NCBI GenBank assembly: GCA_001936135.1
Contig: CP012809.1
Coordinates: forward strand, 2,839,501-2,903,500
Origin: Saccharomycopsis fibuligera x Saccharomycopsis cf. fibuligera
Taxonomy: Eukaryota > Ascomycota > Saccharomycetes > Ascoideales > Saccharomycopsidaceae
Reading direction: 5' to 3'
DNA length: 64,000 nucleotides
Of the stretch, positions 39,401 through 48,993 are shown piece by piece. Within the stretch, counting starts at the first letter, position 1. The number at the start of each line of letters is the position of its first letter. Made by a program: the position numbers and the translations under genes. The notes beneath the pieces were generated by a model. It was given only the letters and a program-made list of their open reading frames with translations, ran no database searches and was not told the origin of the DNA.

Positions 39401-41882
39401 AGATAATTAAAGGTTTAAGAAGATCCAAGTCATAGTTGATCCATTGTTGCTTTTTGGAGCTATTGCTTTGGAAGAAAAGTAACTTGAAAATTGCATCCAA
39501 TTTTTTAGTGGTTTTATTTAACGATTCAGTGCATCTAAAGATGTATGTCCAGATTAACCTTGCTAGAGATTTAATCAAGGTGATTTTCGATGCTGAGTTC
39601 AAATTTGTTGTCGACGGATTTCTCTTATCGTTCAAGATTGCTGAAAAACTTTGATAATCATTGTTATCTTTAATGGTATTACTTGTCTTGTATAACCTGC
39701 TGCTTAAATTGTACTCAATCAAATCAAACCAATTCTTGTAAAAAATACTAGCTGGTGACACTGAGAGACAAACGCACATCAATGTGAATGCATTATCCCA
39801 ATATTTTTGCTTATCAATCATCGAATTAATTTTCTTCAACACTAGCTTAACGAGATCGACCCATCCGGGGAAATCGGTTTCCGCATTCAATACTCCACAG
39901 AGAGGTAAAAGCATTCGGGTAAAAGTTTCACAATAACTATTGACTACCATGTAATTGTTCGATTTAAAGAAAAATTTGGCTAACGAGGATAAAAACCCGC
40001 AACTTTCTTCAAAATCTTCTAATGGATAATTTGTCAATTTTAAATGGTTCATCCCGTGAATTAAAAGACAAATGTGAGTTTCATGATTGCCAGGCACAGT
40101 GCTTGGAATTTTTTCCAAATCCGCGATAAACTTATCAGAAATTTTGGAAAATCTCTTAGCGGAGATAGCCCCCAAAAGTTCAGTCAAGCAGTTCCAGTTG
40201 ATTAATTTGATTTTGGAGCTTAGTACAAGGTTGGGATCCATGGTTTTGAGCTGGTAGTAAATATTATCTTCAAGGCTATTGTAAAAACTCGAATTAATTG
40301 AATTAATGGGCATTTGCTTTACCACCTCAATCAATACCCTGCAAATCAAATAACTTGAAATATTGGCTTTATTTTCGGTTTGCACAAAGATTTGTCTAGC
40401 ATGTTCTACTTGAGATTCCAAAAATTGGATAGATATTGATTCGTTTGTGTTTATGTCGTTACTATTATTGTTGTTGTGATAATTTGACCTTCCGTTGGTG
40501 CCACTTGATTGATTCGAGGTGTTTCTGCTATGCAAGCTCATTTTGGAAGATGATGAAGAATTATGGGATGTTCCCTTGACTTGTTTTTGCTTCAACATCA
40601 AAAGATGTTTATTTTTATTATATGCTTTGATGGAGATTTCCACTAAATCGTTTTTTGATTTTCTCCAATACATTACTGAATCAATCACTTGTTGAGGTTT
40701 CTTTTTGGCAATGTAACCTAGGGACATTATCAATTTGTCAAACAATGGATCAGCGCCCTCTTTTAACATTTCAATGGTTTTTATGCTAAGTTCAGTAGTT
40801 TCCGCAGTGTTGAGTTTTCTTTCTGCAAGTCTTATAAATTGAGTGAAAATCATATGTAATGTGTACTCTGATGGAGTTTTTAACTCGGTGGCCAACAGTC
40901 TTCGCACTTCTTGAGTATTAGATGCATTGAGCAATGAAGCAGCTATGGCTTTCTGCACCTGAGCTTTTCGATGTTGTTGCTGATCTAATTCTTGTTGCTG
41001 TGTCAAACTGTCCATTGGTTGAAAATCTTTCAGTATTAAGTCATTTGTTTTGTCAGACGTTTGATTTTGGTTTCTCTGTGATCTCGTAGAATTTATTCTC
41101 GATAGTGGGTGGAATTTGTTGTTGTTGCCAGCGGTATTGGTAGCAGAAATATTGTTTTGGTCCTGGGTTGATGAAGATTGTAAAGGAAAACTGAAACCGG
41201 CAATGTTGGAGCTAGGGTTCACATTTGAGTTTGGAAAAGTGGGCACATTTTCGATACTCTTTGGAGAATCAGCAAAGTTATTGGAATTTATTGGAGTAGG
41301 AACCGGTAGATCATCAAAGTCGGGGATTTCAATTTGATTGAACTGGGGCTGTTGAGAAGTATGAGGGGGTTGAGGTTGAGCAAAGTCGGTGTTGCTTTGA
41401 ATAGGGACTTCCAGATCAATGTTGATATTGTTGTTGATGTTGTTATCGAAAGTGGTGATGCTAGTGTTGGAAGGAATATTGATATTTAAAATATTTTCGC
41501 CAGCTTTAGGTGGAACTTGAGGTGACTTGGAAGTATTTGGCCTTGCTTGGATTTCATCCAAATCTATTTCGACCTCACTGGGGTTTTCCATTTGCATAGG
41601 ATGATTCTCAACAATCTTGTACTGGTAATAAGGAGGCTGATAGATGTTTTGCAGGGAGATGCTAGGAATATTACTGGTGGGCTGAACAGTTGAGTTGTCA
41701 GTATTATTATTGATTTTTGTAGATCCAGCAGGATTGTCCGCAGAGGCATCAGTGTGAGAGTGAGCAGTGGAAATGCCAGTGCCAGTGTCTGAAGTGAAAG
41801 AGGGCTGGGCGGAATGGGGAGGAATGGGAGGGTTGGTGGTAGAGGGGGGAGGGGGAGGAGGGAAAGTGAAGTTGTTGGACAT
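33444..41882 (-). CDS. TAO3: Furry-family cell morphogenesis scaffold Tao3 (Pag1)
   Basis: At 2812 residues this is by far the largest gene here, longer than the 2376-residue S. cerevisiae protein. Tao3 is the HEAT-repeat scaffold of the RAM network; it binds Cbk1 and helps Kic1 activate it at sites of polarised growth. The first 290 residues are disordered and Pro/Asn-rich. The conserved start of the Furry N-terminal domain, with SLGYIAKKKPQQVIDSVMYWRKSK near residue 390, is clear, and the rest is a long chain of helical repeats broken by Asn-, Ser- and Gly-rich inserts (for example a Gly/Ser run near 1420-1470). The tail holds acidic DDADDTDDVDDVD and a His/Gly stretch. The single exon is uninterrupted. 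KIC1, its partner in the same pathway, lies 23 kb away. Confidence 0.9.
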   Translation of the reverse strand: MSNNFTFPPPPPPSTTNPPIPPHSAQPSFTSDTGTGISTAHSHTDASADNPAGSTKINNNTDNSTVQPTSNIPSISLQNIYQPPYYQYKIVENHPMQMENPSEVEIDLDEIQARPNTSKSPQVPPKAGENILNINIPSNTSITTFDNNINNNINIDLEVPIQSNTDFAQPQPPHTSQQPQFNQIEIPDFDDLPVPTPINSNNFADSPKSIENVPTFPNSNVNPSSNIAGFSFPLQSSSTQDQNNISATNTAGNNNKFHPLSRINSTRSQRNQNQTSDKTNDLILKDFQPMDSLTQQQELDQQQHRKAQVQKAIAASLLNASNTQEVRRLLATELKTPSEYTLHMIFTQFIRLAERKLNTAETTELSIKTIEMLKEGADPLFDKLIMSLGYIAKKKPQQVIDSVMYWRKSKNDLVEISIKAYNKNKHLLMLKQKQVKGTSHNSSSSSKMSLHSRNTSNQSSGTNGRSNYHNNNNSNDINTNESISIQFLESQVEHARQIFVQTENKANISSYLICRVLIEVVKQMPINSINSSFYNSLEDNIYYQLKTMDPNLVLSSKIKLINWNCLTELLGAISAKRFSKISDKFIADLEKIPSTVPGNHETHICLLIHGMNHLKLTNYPLEDFEESCGFLSSLAKFFFKSNNYMVVNSYCETFTRMLLPLCGVLNAETDFPGWVDLVKLVLKKINSMIDKQKYWDNAFTLMCVCLSVSPASIFYKNWFDLIEYNLSSRLYKTSNTIKDNNDYQSFSAILNDKRNPSTTNLNSASKITLIKSLARLIWTYIFRCTESLNKTTKKLDAIFKLLFFQSNSSKKQQWINYDLDLLKPLIILLRSVGYSNINYTMESLLIPLIKLSFNTVTLDNVSQEKLIIVLKAYTFILDDLITNTKPQYPTNEFIESAFDIPSTNINTINIKEILNMKNVDQNDILYHEEISNYFSKLFLLLDNDVGANTWSSSGNSDGGYVNSGHYHHSSTADSVSPITAAISPSFLASKSPFSSFHYFSSDASQQHTKKQLNLELFERMVELIPWFYQLSNVIPYKKLIEVLTRNAVHENSKIAKAAIITLKKMTTKRNSGSLISTFAKFAFNLNEEYNNNTSLKYSTSFLISSSEQYQKLLRIYYDLLCSWLNFLKNKGNIENPNSKKKDEDDFYILNGNFKMNMGGAKGIKDGPGAAANETGNGNGNGQLTDEKDDLELNSIVTTIEQVEGNGLFFLCSRSTPVRRLAVAILKLVPKFDDAIVEFSSNKNSNSSSSPKTGPNAASKHASFISTNTTSSTNTSNSNNNNDNSNDNTISGAGAEKTKNSSSKSKYSENSSTRLIYILEAISFFDLITSMKVSLSMPERKRLAVLKTKNRKDLLVRLAEADYGVDLTLWFKSFHRVLGIIFEQSPVTMALCRSIVCARLIQIHEFISEFAEQKVKHGGGIGGLGGSGGGISSSSSGSGGGGGLSSGGIAGGLAGGLGSTGSSKLFFGSNNNNFLDTQPEVLVEQWKLYLIVACTSLTSTSNQELPLPGALSSLTHQRKVSSATIQTNNNNNNNNGNNGNRLPPSFTISSAKQVFKLVIPLLGTEQPLVRDAIISGLSCININIFKALVEVIMPIRANWETEVNKATGSSSTSAKLSSALSSLLANDIHMKIRIEITRILSITSRFLANEPVYTDTKILTEMVSYVKTVRVFLGMAKVQESFEFQKLRRYFCGLLENMFIGVQKTNEPERWFPFEARLGCFTFLEEWCGYGVTSDVAKLRYHAMKQSKKNATSPTFGAAIELERTALEYSALSAMATLCSGAICKTLKSGATGNSNSNSGSNSKAYVVMAIDFNSLVTWIKALFESNEEILHKMGKKGLRNLLSFNQEKQIFNQAVREFFSHNITSKTSESYFVTLCDAILENEEYNCELNEVLVLGLYAINSPLYEIRKMAGKLLVYVEKRFLGKNFAEEFMECICSSAKSVYKKAAANLSQKYSVLHTTEKYHVISLLTMYLYIIPEDSKIDVLTLLLPWIGTIQLLATDYANAFRGIVDPYTEMVLNNLIEITDRYGEVYMSEVEALWVSLIDTNPENNSKTTLEYIFAVCLHKRNSALVELSKQIVNFVYFSYPDIITTLIKNINPKAMIPPEYRPAAVDAAATMPMPMSNSRINGKKKFPYLYLIPDTENKDMFSLGQICTIFLVDLFKLKPDAEVIIQNLPLLLNLSFVLFDHYLPIVRIHSVELLCSIVHELAYDNDKAKATVDNLRKPDLKYIWTYDDLNNDRNGARTPKNMDQLIRVILEVLSPKFTNLQQDWSRTTLVWATTCSVRHIACRSFQAFRSLLSFLEQEMLRDMLHRLSNTISDPAPDIQGFAMQILMSLNAITAELSAEKLISFPQLFWSAVACLSTVHEKEFIEVISIISKFISKIDLNSEDTISCLISTFPPNWEGKFEGLQNIVMIGLRSANAWEISLKLLDRLNKLQPSEVIAGPQRLLLALLANMPRFLHAFEEQVFTQDIKDAADILSEMALASNQLGISRIVLSLANNKFRKKEDFISQALFLIKQNYFPDYQLQCLVFLLGLLMNRIRWVKLETLELLKYIFPLIDLTREEFQGVGADLLSPLLRLLLTEFSEKALEVLDETDGISGSQLDKDFIRLSLGNRTLRKEYEKIATLFGVPDDSGWSIPMPAVTAATTRNNVHAVYLTCQNPEDQEEHPQSEGDFQFHVDEREEEVHFYDDKAEKRSISNMYATLNYFESFFETNAAEINGTSVAGGAGSGVDGDDADDTDDVDDVDSLAFSRHHHGSRGHGHGHDRGLLTDTSKMTNYTINDDLTRMESNGSYRLDPFNSNNYSNYNNY

Positions 41883-42973
41883 GGCAGGGACAGCTTCACA
41901 GGAGCAGAGGGAGAGAGAGAGAGAGAGATGCTGGCTGTGAAGGCAGTGATAGAGTGTAATGTACCGAGTAGAAAGGTATGGTTAGATTGCAAATTGTAGA
42001 TTGTAGATTTGATTTGCAAAGGGCCGACGAGGTGTCTGTCTCAGGAGGAGAGGAGGAGGAGGAGGAGGAGGTGTCTACCGCTGTTAGACGCTGTTATAAA
42101 CTATACGCACTACGGGACACACATCATATACCATATTATAGGGTGTTGCACCCCCATTTTCAAGCATGTAAACAACACAGTGTGTGTCTGTCATAGCTTA
42201 TAATCGTACAGTTCGAGGCATTCCCAAGTTGGTGTAAGGGTAGACACTGCTTAACAGACAAATGATTTCCTAGAAGCTTTAGCTGTCTCCGTATGGTTAC
42301 ACCACCCTTACAAAAATTTACTGTTAGTTAGTACACACTATAACACACGCACTATAGTACACCCCCACCCCCCGTTTCGCAACGGTTTCTCTAAATTCCG
42401 CACTCCGTACTTTCCAACCCCGTCTTCCCATATCCGCGACATGTGCCAACGGTCCGGCGCACGAGGTCCGGCAGTGTGCGGTTGATGGATCGCCGTCCTC
42501 ACCGCTCTCACCTCCGACACCCCCACCCTCGGAGGACGTGTTTTTCCGCAGTGGCTAGTGCGACTAACGCTGCTGGCGCTGCTATCGATCCTCTAATCGT
42601 ACTGGGAAGCATTACCGAGATCTGTGATTACAAACACAAATTAACCCAATTTAACTGCACCACCCATCAACAACCACACCTCGCCTCAACACTTAACCGA
42701 AGTACACAGTCCATCTTCATCATCAATCCTATATATATCTCTCGCCACCCACATCTTCTGCTCTTCCACTGCTATCTCCCTCCCTTTCTTCCTTCTTTCT
42801 ATTTTCCCCTAGCCGCTTGCCCCCCATCTCTAGCGCTAGCCTTGATCTCAACCTCAATATTAATATCAATTTCAATCTAAGTTTCCTGTCCATTTGCCAT
42901 TCATGACCAATCTTGTTGCTCTATCCTAGCCGTATAACCAGTTTCACGCTCAGATTCACGCCCAATATCTACA
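41883..42973. promoter_or_regulatory. Divergent promoter of TAO3 and UTR1
   Basis: A 1.1-kb spacer. Near TAO3 are a GA repeat (about 41910-41927) and a GGA/GAG repeat (about 42048-42070). Near UTR1 is a long C/T-rich leader. A GTAAGGG at about 42236 and a CCCTTAC at about 42304 could pair but look coincidental. No TATA-type core stands out apart from TATATATAT near 42730. No gene is supported. Confidence 0.5.
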
Positions 42974-44995
42974 ATGCCTATTAACCACTCGTCGCTGTCC
43001 AACGACTCCTTCAATTTGAAATCGGTCAAGTCCCACGCTCAGCTAACGCAAACCGCAAACAATGTCAGAATCATCTCTCAGAATTTGTCCAATGCCACAA
43101 TCAAGCTAAATATCAAAACCATAATGATTGTCACAAAGCCAGGCGATCATCATTTAGTAGCATTGACAAACAATCTCGTCAATTGGCTTTTGAACAACTA
43201 CAGCTATCTTGTCATTTACCTAGATAGCTTTTTGCAAAAAAAAATCAAAATTACTAATCCACCTGCTAAACCAACCAAACATCAGCAGCATTCCACATCT
43301 TCTGCTAATCCTGAATCTGCCGATGCCAATGCTGCTGCTAATAATGAAAAGCAGAAACTTTCTAGGGTCAAGTATTGGTCTGCTAAAAATTTTGAATCCG
43401 ATGAAACTTACAGCGATATCTTTGACTTAATTATAACTCTTGGTGGTGATGGTACTGTTTTATATGTATCTCAGCTTTTCCAAAGCATTGTGCCCCCTAT
43501 ACTTGCTTTCTCTCTTGGCTCCTTAGGCTTTCTAACAAACTTCAAATACAGAAACTACCAAAAGATCCTTACGAAAATTCTTAGATTGAAATATGTCAAA
43601 ACAAATTTGCGATTGCGATTATCATGTCGCATTGTTGAAGCTCAAACGAAAAAAGTAGTCATGTCTAAAAAAATTTTGAATGAAATCACCATTGATAGAG
43701 GTCCTAACCCATTTTTAACCAATTTGGCTCTTTATGGTAATGATTCTCTTATCACTATGACTCAAGCTGATGGGCTTTGTATTGCCACTCCAACTGGCTC
43801 AACTGCATACTCCTTAGCCGCTGGCGGTTCTTTGGTCCATCCTTCTGTTTCTGCTATCAGTGTTACTCCAATTTGCCCTCACACCTTGTCATTTAGACCA
43901 ATTATTTTGCCAGATAGCATGGAACTTAAAGTTACTATTCCAAAAGGCTCACGTTGTGAAACGTCATGGGTTTCATTTGATGGTAAATCAAGGTTTGAAT
44001 TAAGCAAAAAATATTATATTGTTATCACTGCTAGCGAATATTATTTTCCAACAGTAATGAATGGCAACAATGAATATTTTGACAGTGTTAGTAATAATTT
44101 GAATTGGAATACTAGAAAACAGCAAAAACCATTGAATTTTAGTGATAATTATGATGATAAATTTTTACCAGGAGAAACAAGTGCCAGTTTGGCGGTTGAT
44201 GATGAGAATGAGTTATACGTTGATGTCGGAGAAGAAGACTACTCTGTTAATGACGACCTTGAAAGTGGCAAATGGAATGGCAATAGTGACACCAGTATCA
44301 ATGGAACTAATATTGAAAATGATAGTAACGGCCATGGATTTGGAACTGATAGTTTTTACCAACAAGGCGAATCAGCGACAGTTAGCGATGATGATTTTAT
44401 AGAAACTCCAATTATTCCTTTTCAGGATATAAATGAAGCTTTGGAAATATTTAGTGATGAAGAACAACATGATAGTGATGAAAATGGGAAGCCTAATCAG
44501 CCTCGACCGTTTTCCAAATCCATGAGCCGCTCATTATCTTCCGGAAGTTCAAAAAAAATCAGGACTAATTCTTTCACCAATTTCAATCAGATTTATCGTG
44601 ACAAGCTTCAACTTGATCCTAAAAAACTTAGTAATAAGTTTAACAATCTCAAGATCAATAATGGCAGTGGTATAAGTATCGGAGTTGGTGATTTAAAGTC
44701 ATCAGGTAATAGCAATGCTACCCATAAACACAGCAACATCAATAACAATTATAGTGCCACCAATTCAACACTCACCACCAACAAGCAACATCCTCATAGT
44801 ACGTTAACCAATTCTAGCAAACCTGCAGTGGAAAGATCTAATAAGCCTGCACCTCTCAGTTTACACAAACCCGATAATGGCGAAACTCCTCAACAACAAC
44901 ACCCTCATCAAAATGATAATGCTAATGCCACTCGTTGTAGTGGAATTTTTGAATTACGTTCTCCTGGCTCATATTCTAGTAACGAATCATTATAA
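42974..44995 (+). CDS. UTR1: NAD/NADH kinase Utr1
   Basis: A 673-residue protein whose first 400 residues form an ATP-NAD kinase, the cytosolic source of NADP. The GGDGT motif is at residues 157-161 (LIITLGGDGTVLYVSQLF), followed by LGSLGFLTNF, the NEITIDRG motif with its substrate-binding Asn-Glu, and TPTGSTAYSLAAGGSLVHP. IMIVTKPGDHHLVALT opens the fold. The protein then has a long acidic and Ser/Asn-rich tail (about residues 400-673), ending GIFELRSPGSYSSNESL. Yeast Utr1 and Yef1 have shorter tails; length alone does not separate them. A CTG codon in the start HSS(CTG)SNDS sits in a Ser run. It shares its upstream spacer with TAO3. Confidence 0.92.
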   Translation: MPINHSSLSNDSFNLKSVKSHAQLTQTANNVRIISQNLSNATIKLNIKTIMIVTKPGDHHLVALTNNLVNWLLNNYSYLVIYLDSFLQKKIKITNPPAKPTKHQQHSTSSANPESADANAAANNEKQKLSRVKYWSAKNFESDETYSDIFDLIITLGGDGTVLYVSQLFQSIVPPILAFSLGSLGFLTNFKYRNYQKILTKILRLKYVKTNLRLRLSCRIVEAQTKKVVMSKKILNEITIDRGPNPFLTNLALYGNDSLITMTQADGLCIATPTGSTAYSLAAGGSLVHPSVSAISVTPICPHTLSFRPIILPDSMELKVTIPKGSRCETSWVSFDGKSRFELSKKYYIVITASEYYFPTVMNGNNEYFDSVSNNLNWNTRKQQKPLNFSDNYDDKFLPGETSASLAVDDENELYVDVGEEDYSVNDDLESGKWNGNSDTSINGTNIENDSNGHGFGTDSFYQQGESATVSDDDFIETPIIPFQDINEALEIFSDEEQHDSDENGKPNQPRPFSKSMSRSLSSGSSKKIRTNSFTNFNQIYRDKLQLDPKKLSNKFNNLKINNGSGISIGVGDLKSSGNSNATHKHSNINNNYSATNSTLTTNKQHPHSTLTNSSKPAVERSNKPAPLSLHKPDNGETPQQQHPHQNDNANATRCSGIFELRSPGSYSSNESL

Positions 44996-46557
44996 TTGTA
45001 TAACTAGCTTTTTTTATTTTATTCTTTCTCTCTTTTGGGTTTCATTTATTTATATTCGCACCACTACAATCATCATTTTCACATTTTATATATTTTTATT
45101 TAACTTTTATATTTTATTATCTATCATGCTTTGTGTTTTCTTTTGGTTTGTTAATCATTTCATTTCTACATATTTGCTTCATATCATTTTGCTTGGTTTT
45201 ATTGTGCTTTTTGAATTGTTTTGCAATATTTTTTTCTATATCTTTCTTACACCTTAGCGGTTTGCGTGTTGGTCTTAATTATTGCTAACATTTGTCAAGC
45301 TGTTATATCAAATTACACCTTATGACCTTGTTATCTGTTTTCTACTGATCCTTATGGGTCATATATGTTGGCGGCCAACTCTACAAGCCGGATATTTTGA
45401 AAGCTTTGTAGATTGTTGTCAATTTTTTATTCCGGTTTTTGCCTTTTGAGGTAGTGTAAAAAGAAATAAAGAAACCAACGGTAAAGTGCAATTAGAATGG
45501 AAAAGTAACGCAAAGAACTTTATTGAATATTCTAACTGTGAAAAATTATAATCAAAGGTTGATATTATACTAATAATAACACTCGAACAAAAAATTTTTG
45601 TCTCAGCGATAAAAAGCGCCGTCAATAATGAATTATTTGAGAATCCTTTTGTCATAGTTATAGAGCTGTTTCTATTCTACACTTGTTTCTCCTTTTTACC
45701 TTTCTTTTTTACTTTTCTTTTTGCTGTTATTTTGCCAAACACAAGTTCACTAAATATGCATCATGGCAGGAAGTAGGAAGTATATTACAAAATTATGACG
45801 TCTGGGCAACAGTAGTCCGATTTTAGGGCATGAATAGTATTTATGGTATGTTATGTGTCCGGTGGCTATCTAGATAGCTAGCTTGAGCTCAGATCTCAGA
45901 GTAAAAAAAAAAAAAAAAAAATAATATCAGCGTTAGTATTAGTAGTAGCATTAGTATAAGTATAGATAATGATAGAAGAAGGATTATTAAAGGAGGTGAA
46001 AATAAAAAATTAGTAAAAAAAATCAAAAATTAGTGATTATTACTTTGACAAAATGAAACAAAAAAAAAAAAAAAAAAAAAAAAGGTTGACGCACGGTTTG
46101 GTACTTAATGAGGCAAGAAAGAGGTGCTCCTTGGTAAAAAAAAAAAATATGAAATATAGAGCAAAGAAATTATAAATGATTAAATGATAGAACGAAAGAA
46201 GAGTTAGTACTGATGATTAGTAGATAGATTGTGGCTAAAAAACTCAACAGACGACTATTAACAGACAAGAAAAATCTAGATACCTAAGGATAAACAACAA
46301 CAACAACAACAAAAAAAAAAAAAAAAAAACATCTAATTATTTTGAAAAAATAAAAAAAAAAGTGTATGAACTTTAAACCAAAATACTTTTCATTACAATA
46401 ATGCAAAATGAAGTGAAAAAAAAAAAAAATAAAAGCAAAATAAAATGATAAAACAAAATTAAAAAAAAAAAAAAAAAAAAAAAAACATTAAACTGTACTG
46501 TGTAAAAATAGTTCAAAAATACCTACACTACAGCATTCATTCAAGCCACCACCTTTC
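44996..46557. other. Convergent 3' region of UTR1 and SEC1
   Basis: A long 1.56-kb spacer between two stops, without a promoter need. It is very A/T-rich: T-rich to about 45240, then four A runs of 19-25 nt (45903-45921, 46060-46083, 46311-46329, 46461-46485) and a CAA repeat (about 46294-46311). Short frames here have no recognisable features. A non-coding RNA cannot be excluded. Confidence 0.55.
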
Positions 46558-48993
46558 TTATTTCTCCTTTCTCTTAATAAATTTGCTCAACTTCAGTTTT
46601 TTTTCCTTTTCCTTACCACCTTCCACTTTACTCCCCGAAGACTTGTGCAATCCAGAGGTAAAGGTATGCTTATGCAGCGATGATGCACCACCGCTAGCCA
46701 ATGGTTTACCTTGCTGGTGTGGCGGAATCATGGACCCTGGAACAGAAGCAACAGAACCGGGAGGAGGACCCGGTTTAGCAAATCCGTTTTCCATCAAGTA
46801 CTCCGGCGCCTTATCATTAGCCTCTTTGCTTAACTTGAAAGGCACAAATGGATTCAACTCTTTTGGATTATCATTATTCAAGTTTTTCAAATTGAAAATC
46901 GTTTCATTTGGTACAAGGATATTCTCACTGCCAAGATATATATCCTTATGCAATTTTTCACCAACTTCGTAAATTGCTTTGATTTCAGCAGTGGTGATGC
47001 CGCCAACAATGTAGAAGAATAACTTTTGTTTCTTGACGTGCGAAGTGCTGCTCTTGCTTGGGGTATACCAGGTAGCTTTAAGTTTTTGGTTTCTGAGAGA
47101 CGTGGTGCTATTGGAAGTAGCGCCAACACCACCGGAACCAGCGCTGTACCTACTACTACTAGCACCACCGGGCGACAATGGCGAATCGTCTTCATTGAAT
47201 AAAGTATTATTGGCTTCGTTAGCATAAGGAAACTCATGCAATTCTGCCGTGTTATTATTGATCAAATTTTTAGCAATTCTGCCAATGGCCGGCTTATATC
47301 TCGATGTATTGTATTCAGTGTTATCAATCTCACTGTAATCAATAGCTCTTGGTTTGTCTTTATGTTTAGTATTATGTGCATGATGATGGTTCGGGCTAGG
47401 AGCAAGTTTGATCACATCATTGTTAAGAATGCTCAAATTTTTGAAAAGTTGAATATATTGATCCAAGTCTCTTTCACGCTGCACTCCTAAAAATTTGAAA
47501 AGTTTGATTAAATCACTCACTAAAATCCCATCTTTCTTTCTCAACACGTACAACACAATGATTCTCACACGATGGGTAATATCTAGTTTTTGCAAATTGT
47601 GCAAATGCTCAACCATAGAATTCGTCAACCCTTGAGCTTTGACTAACTGATCATTGATATCAAATCCATTAGCAGCAATAGTTTGTTCCAAATCAGAAAC
47701 TTCACTCAAATTTAGCTCCAAATTCAATGAAAGCAATCGTTCAATTAACTGTTTGTGGAAAAACAATAATCTTCGTTCTTCGTCAAATTCTGCCGAATTG
47801 GCCAAAATGTGCATAATGTCGGATGTATTGGCTGCTTCCATTCTATTAACGAGCAATGGATTATCTTCAATTAATTTTTGCACGTCTTTGTTCAACATAT
47901 CATAGGCTTCACTGATATGCAAATGGCGATACTTCATGTAGTATTTGTCATTACCTCTTTGATTGAACTTAGTCAATTTTTTCAAATCGACACCACGTTC
48001 ACTTTGCGATTTGTAAAAGATAATGAAATTCTTCGTATTGAATTCGCTCTTCAGTAAAAAATCATAAACCATGGATTCGTAATTGAATTCATGCAAAAAA
48101 CAACCAACCAAATCCATAGTACGGTCAGTAACTACCAATATTGACCGTTCTACAGTCAGACCACCACCAAGCCCATTGGCAGAATCATTGGAATTTGGAT
48201 TGAAATTCGGGTTGTTTCTCAAATAATCGTCAAGCCGTTCTTGTAGTTTGGTGGCAATAATTTTGGAAACTACTGTAGCGTTATTTAAACTGACTTTGGG
48301 CGAATAGTATCTGATTATTGGGTACTCGTTAGTAACGATGCACAAATTTAGCAAACTATTAACCACCAATTCCACTTGAAAATTTACCAAGCCACGGAAA
48401 ACAGGATTATAAAAAATTTGTAAAGAATAGTTATTGAGTAGTTGTTTATCAGAATAAGTTTCGTATTCAGTTTTCACTTTCTCACGAAACTTGGGATCAT
48501 TTTCATCCATGTTTTTATGTGTTGGAGGAATTGGATTCTGAGTAGAATCAAAACTTGACAAAAACACATGCTTGTCAACGGGCAAAAAATTGAAATTAAA
48601 AACCTTGATAAATCTGATTAGTTTGCTGTATATTGGGTTACTGTTCTGTGAAAAGTCAGCAATGATTTGGTTAACCGAAGGACTAGGCAACACATAAATA
48701 GCCATAGACTTGTAGCGTGGCGGCACCACTTTGAAGTCAGTTTTCAAGCAGCTAAGTGAATATCTGGTGGGATCGATAATGTAAACCGCATCAATATTAG
48801 GTTGGGACTTGCGCTGTTTATCAATTCTTTCCACCGCAGTGACGTTCCTAAGTAATGTCTTTTTGTCAATGAGGGAATTGATAAGATGTTCAGTAGTTTC
48901 GTCCACAACAAGATACTTCAAGTTATTGTGGGTCTGAACAGCAGCCAAATGGGAAAGAAGGTTGCTGAGCTGCAACTCAATAAGGTCGGACAT
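46558..48993 (-). CDS. SEC1: SM protein Sec1 for exocytosis
   Basis: An 811-residue Sec1/Munc18 protein that binds assembled SNARE complexes at sites of secretion and promotes vesicle fusion with the plasma membrane. It matches S. cerevisiae Sec1 from the first residues (MSDLIELQ) through NNLKYLVVDETTE, AVYIIDPTRYSLSCLKTDF, CIVTNEYPIIRYY, RSILVVTDRTMDLVGCFLHEF, HLHISEAYD, FDEERRLLFFHKQLIERLL, TSRYKPAIGRIAKNLI and the end, FFYIVGGITTAEIKAIYEV. It is longer than the yeast protein through Ser/Gly-rich inserts (about 600-640) and a basic tail. The start is the only sensible ATG. Confidence 0.95.
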   Translation of the reverse strand: MSDLIELQLSNLLSHLAAVQTHNNLKYLVVDETTEHLINSLIDKKTLLRNVTAVERIDKQRKSQPNIDAVYIIDPTRYSLSCLKTDFKVVPPRYKSMAIYVLPSPSVNQIIADFSQNSNPIYSKLIRFIKVFNFNFLPVDKHVFLSSFDSTQNPIPPTHKNMDENDPKFREKVKTEYETYSDKQLLNNYSLQIFYNPVFRGLVNFQVELVVNSLLNLCIVTNEYPIIRYYSPKVSLNNATVVSKIIATKLQERLDDYLRNNPNFNPNSNDSANGLGGGLTVERSILVVTDRTMDLVGCFLHEFNYESMVYDFLLKSEFNTKNFIIFYKSQSERGVDLKKLTKFNQRGNDKYYMKYRHLHISEAYDMLNKDVQKLIEDNPLLVNRMEAANTSDIMHILANSAEFDEERRLLFFHKQLIERLLSLNLELNLSEVSDLEQTIAANGFDINDQLVKAQGLTNSMVEHLHNLQKLDITHRVRIIVLYVLRKKDGILVSDLIKLFKFLGVQRERDLDQYIQLFKNLSILNNDVIKLAPSPNHHHAHNTKHKDKPRAIDYSEIDNTEYNTSRYKPAIGRIAKNLINNNTAELHEFPYANEANNTLFNEDDSPLSPGGASSSRYSAGSGGVGATSNSTTSLRNQKLKATWYTPSKSSTSHVKKQKLFFYIVGGITTAEIKAIYEVGEKLHKDIYLGSENILVPNETIFNLKNLNNDNPKELNPFVPFKLSKEANDKAPEYLMENGFAKPGPPPGSVASVPGSMIPPHQQGKPLASGGASSLHKHTFTSGLHKSSGSKVEGGKEKEKKLKLSKFIKRKEK

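Noticed and set aside
42209-42217. GTTCGAGGC matching the tRNA B-box consensus
   Set aside because: No A-box or cloverleaf-forming sequence lies at the required distance upstream.
44877-45257. Forward frame rich in Phe and Ile after UTR1
   Set aside because: It overlaps UTR1 in another frame and then reads T-rich 3' flank; hydrophobicity is a composition effect.
46060-46485. A runs in the UTR1/SEC1 spacer considered as tails of retroposed sequences
   Set aside because: No element body or flanking direct repeats could be seen; simple-sequence slippage is sufficient.
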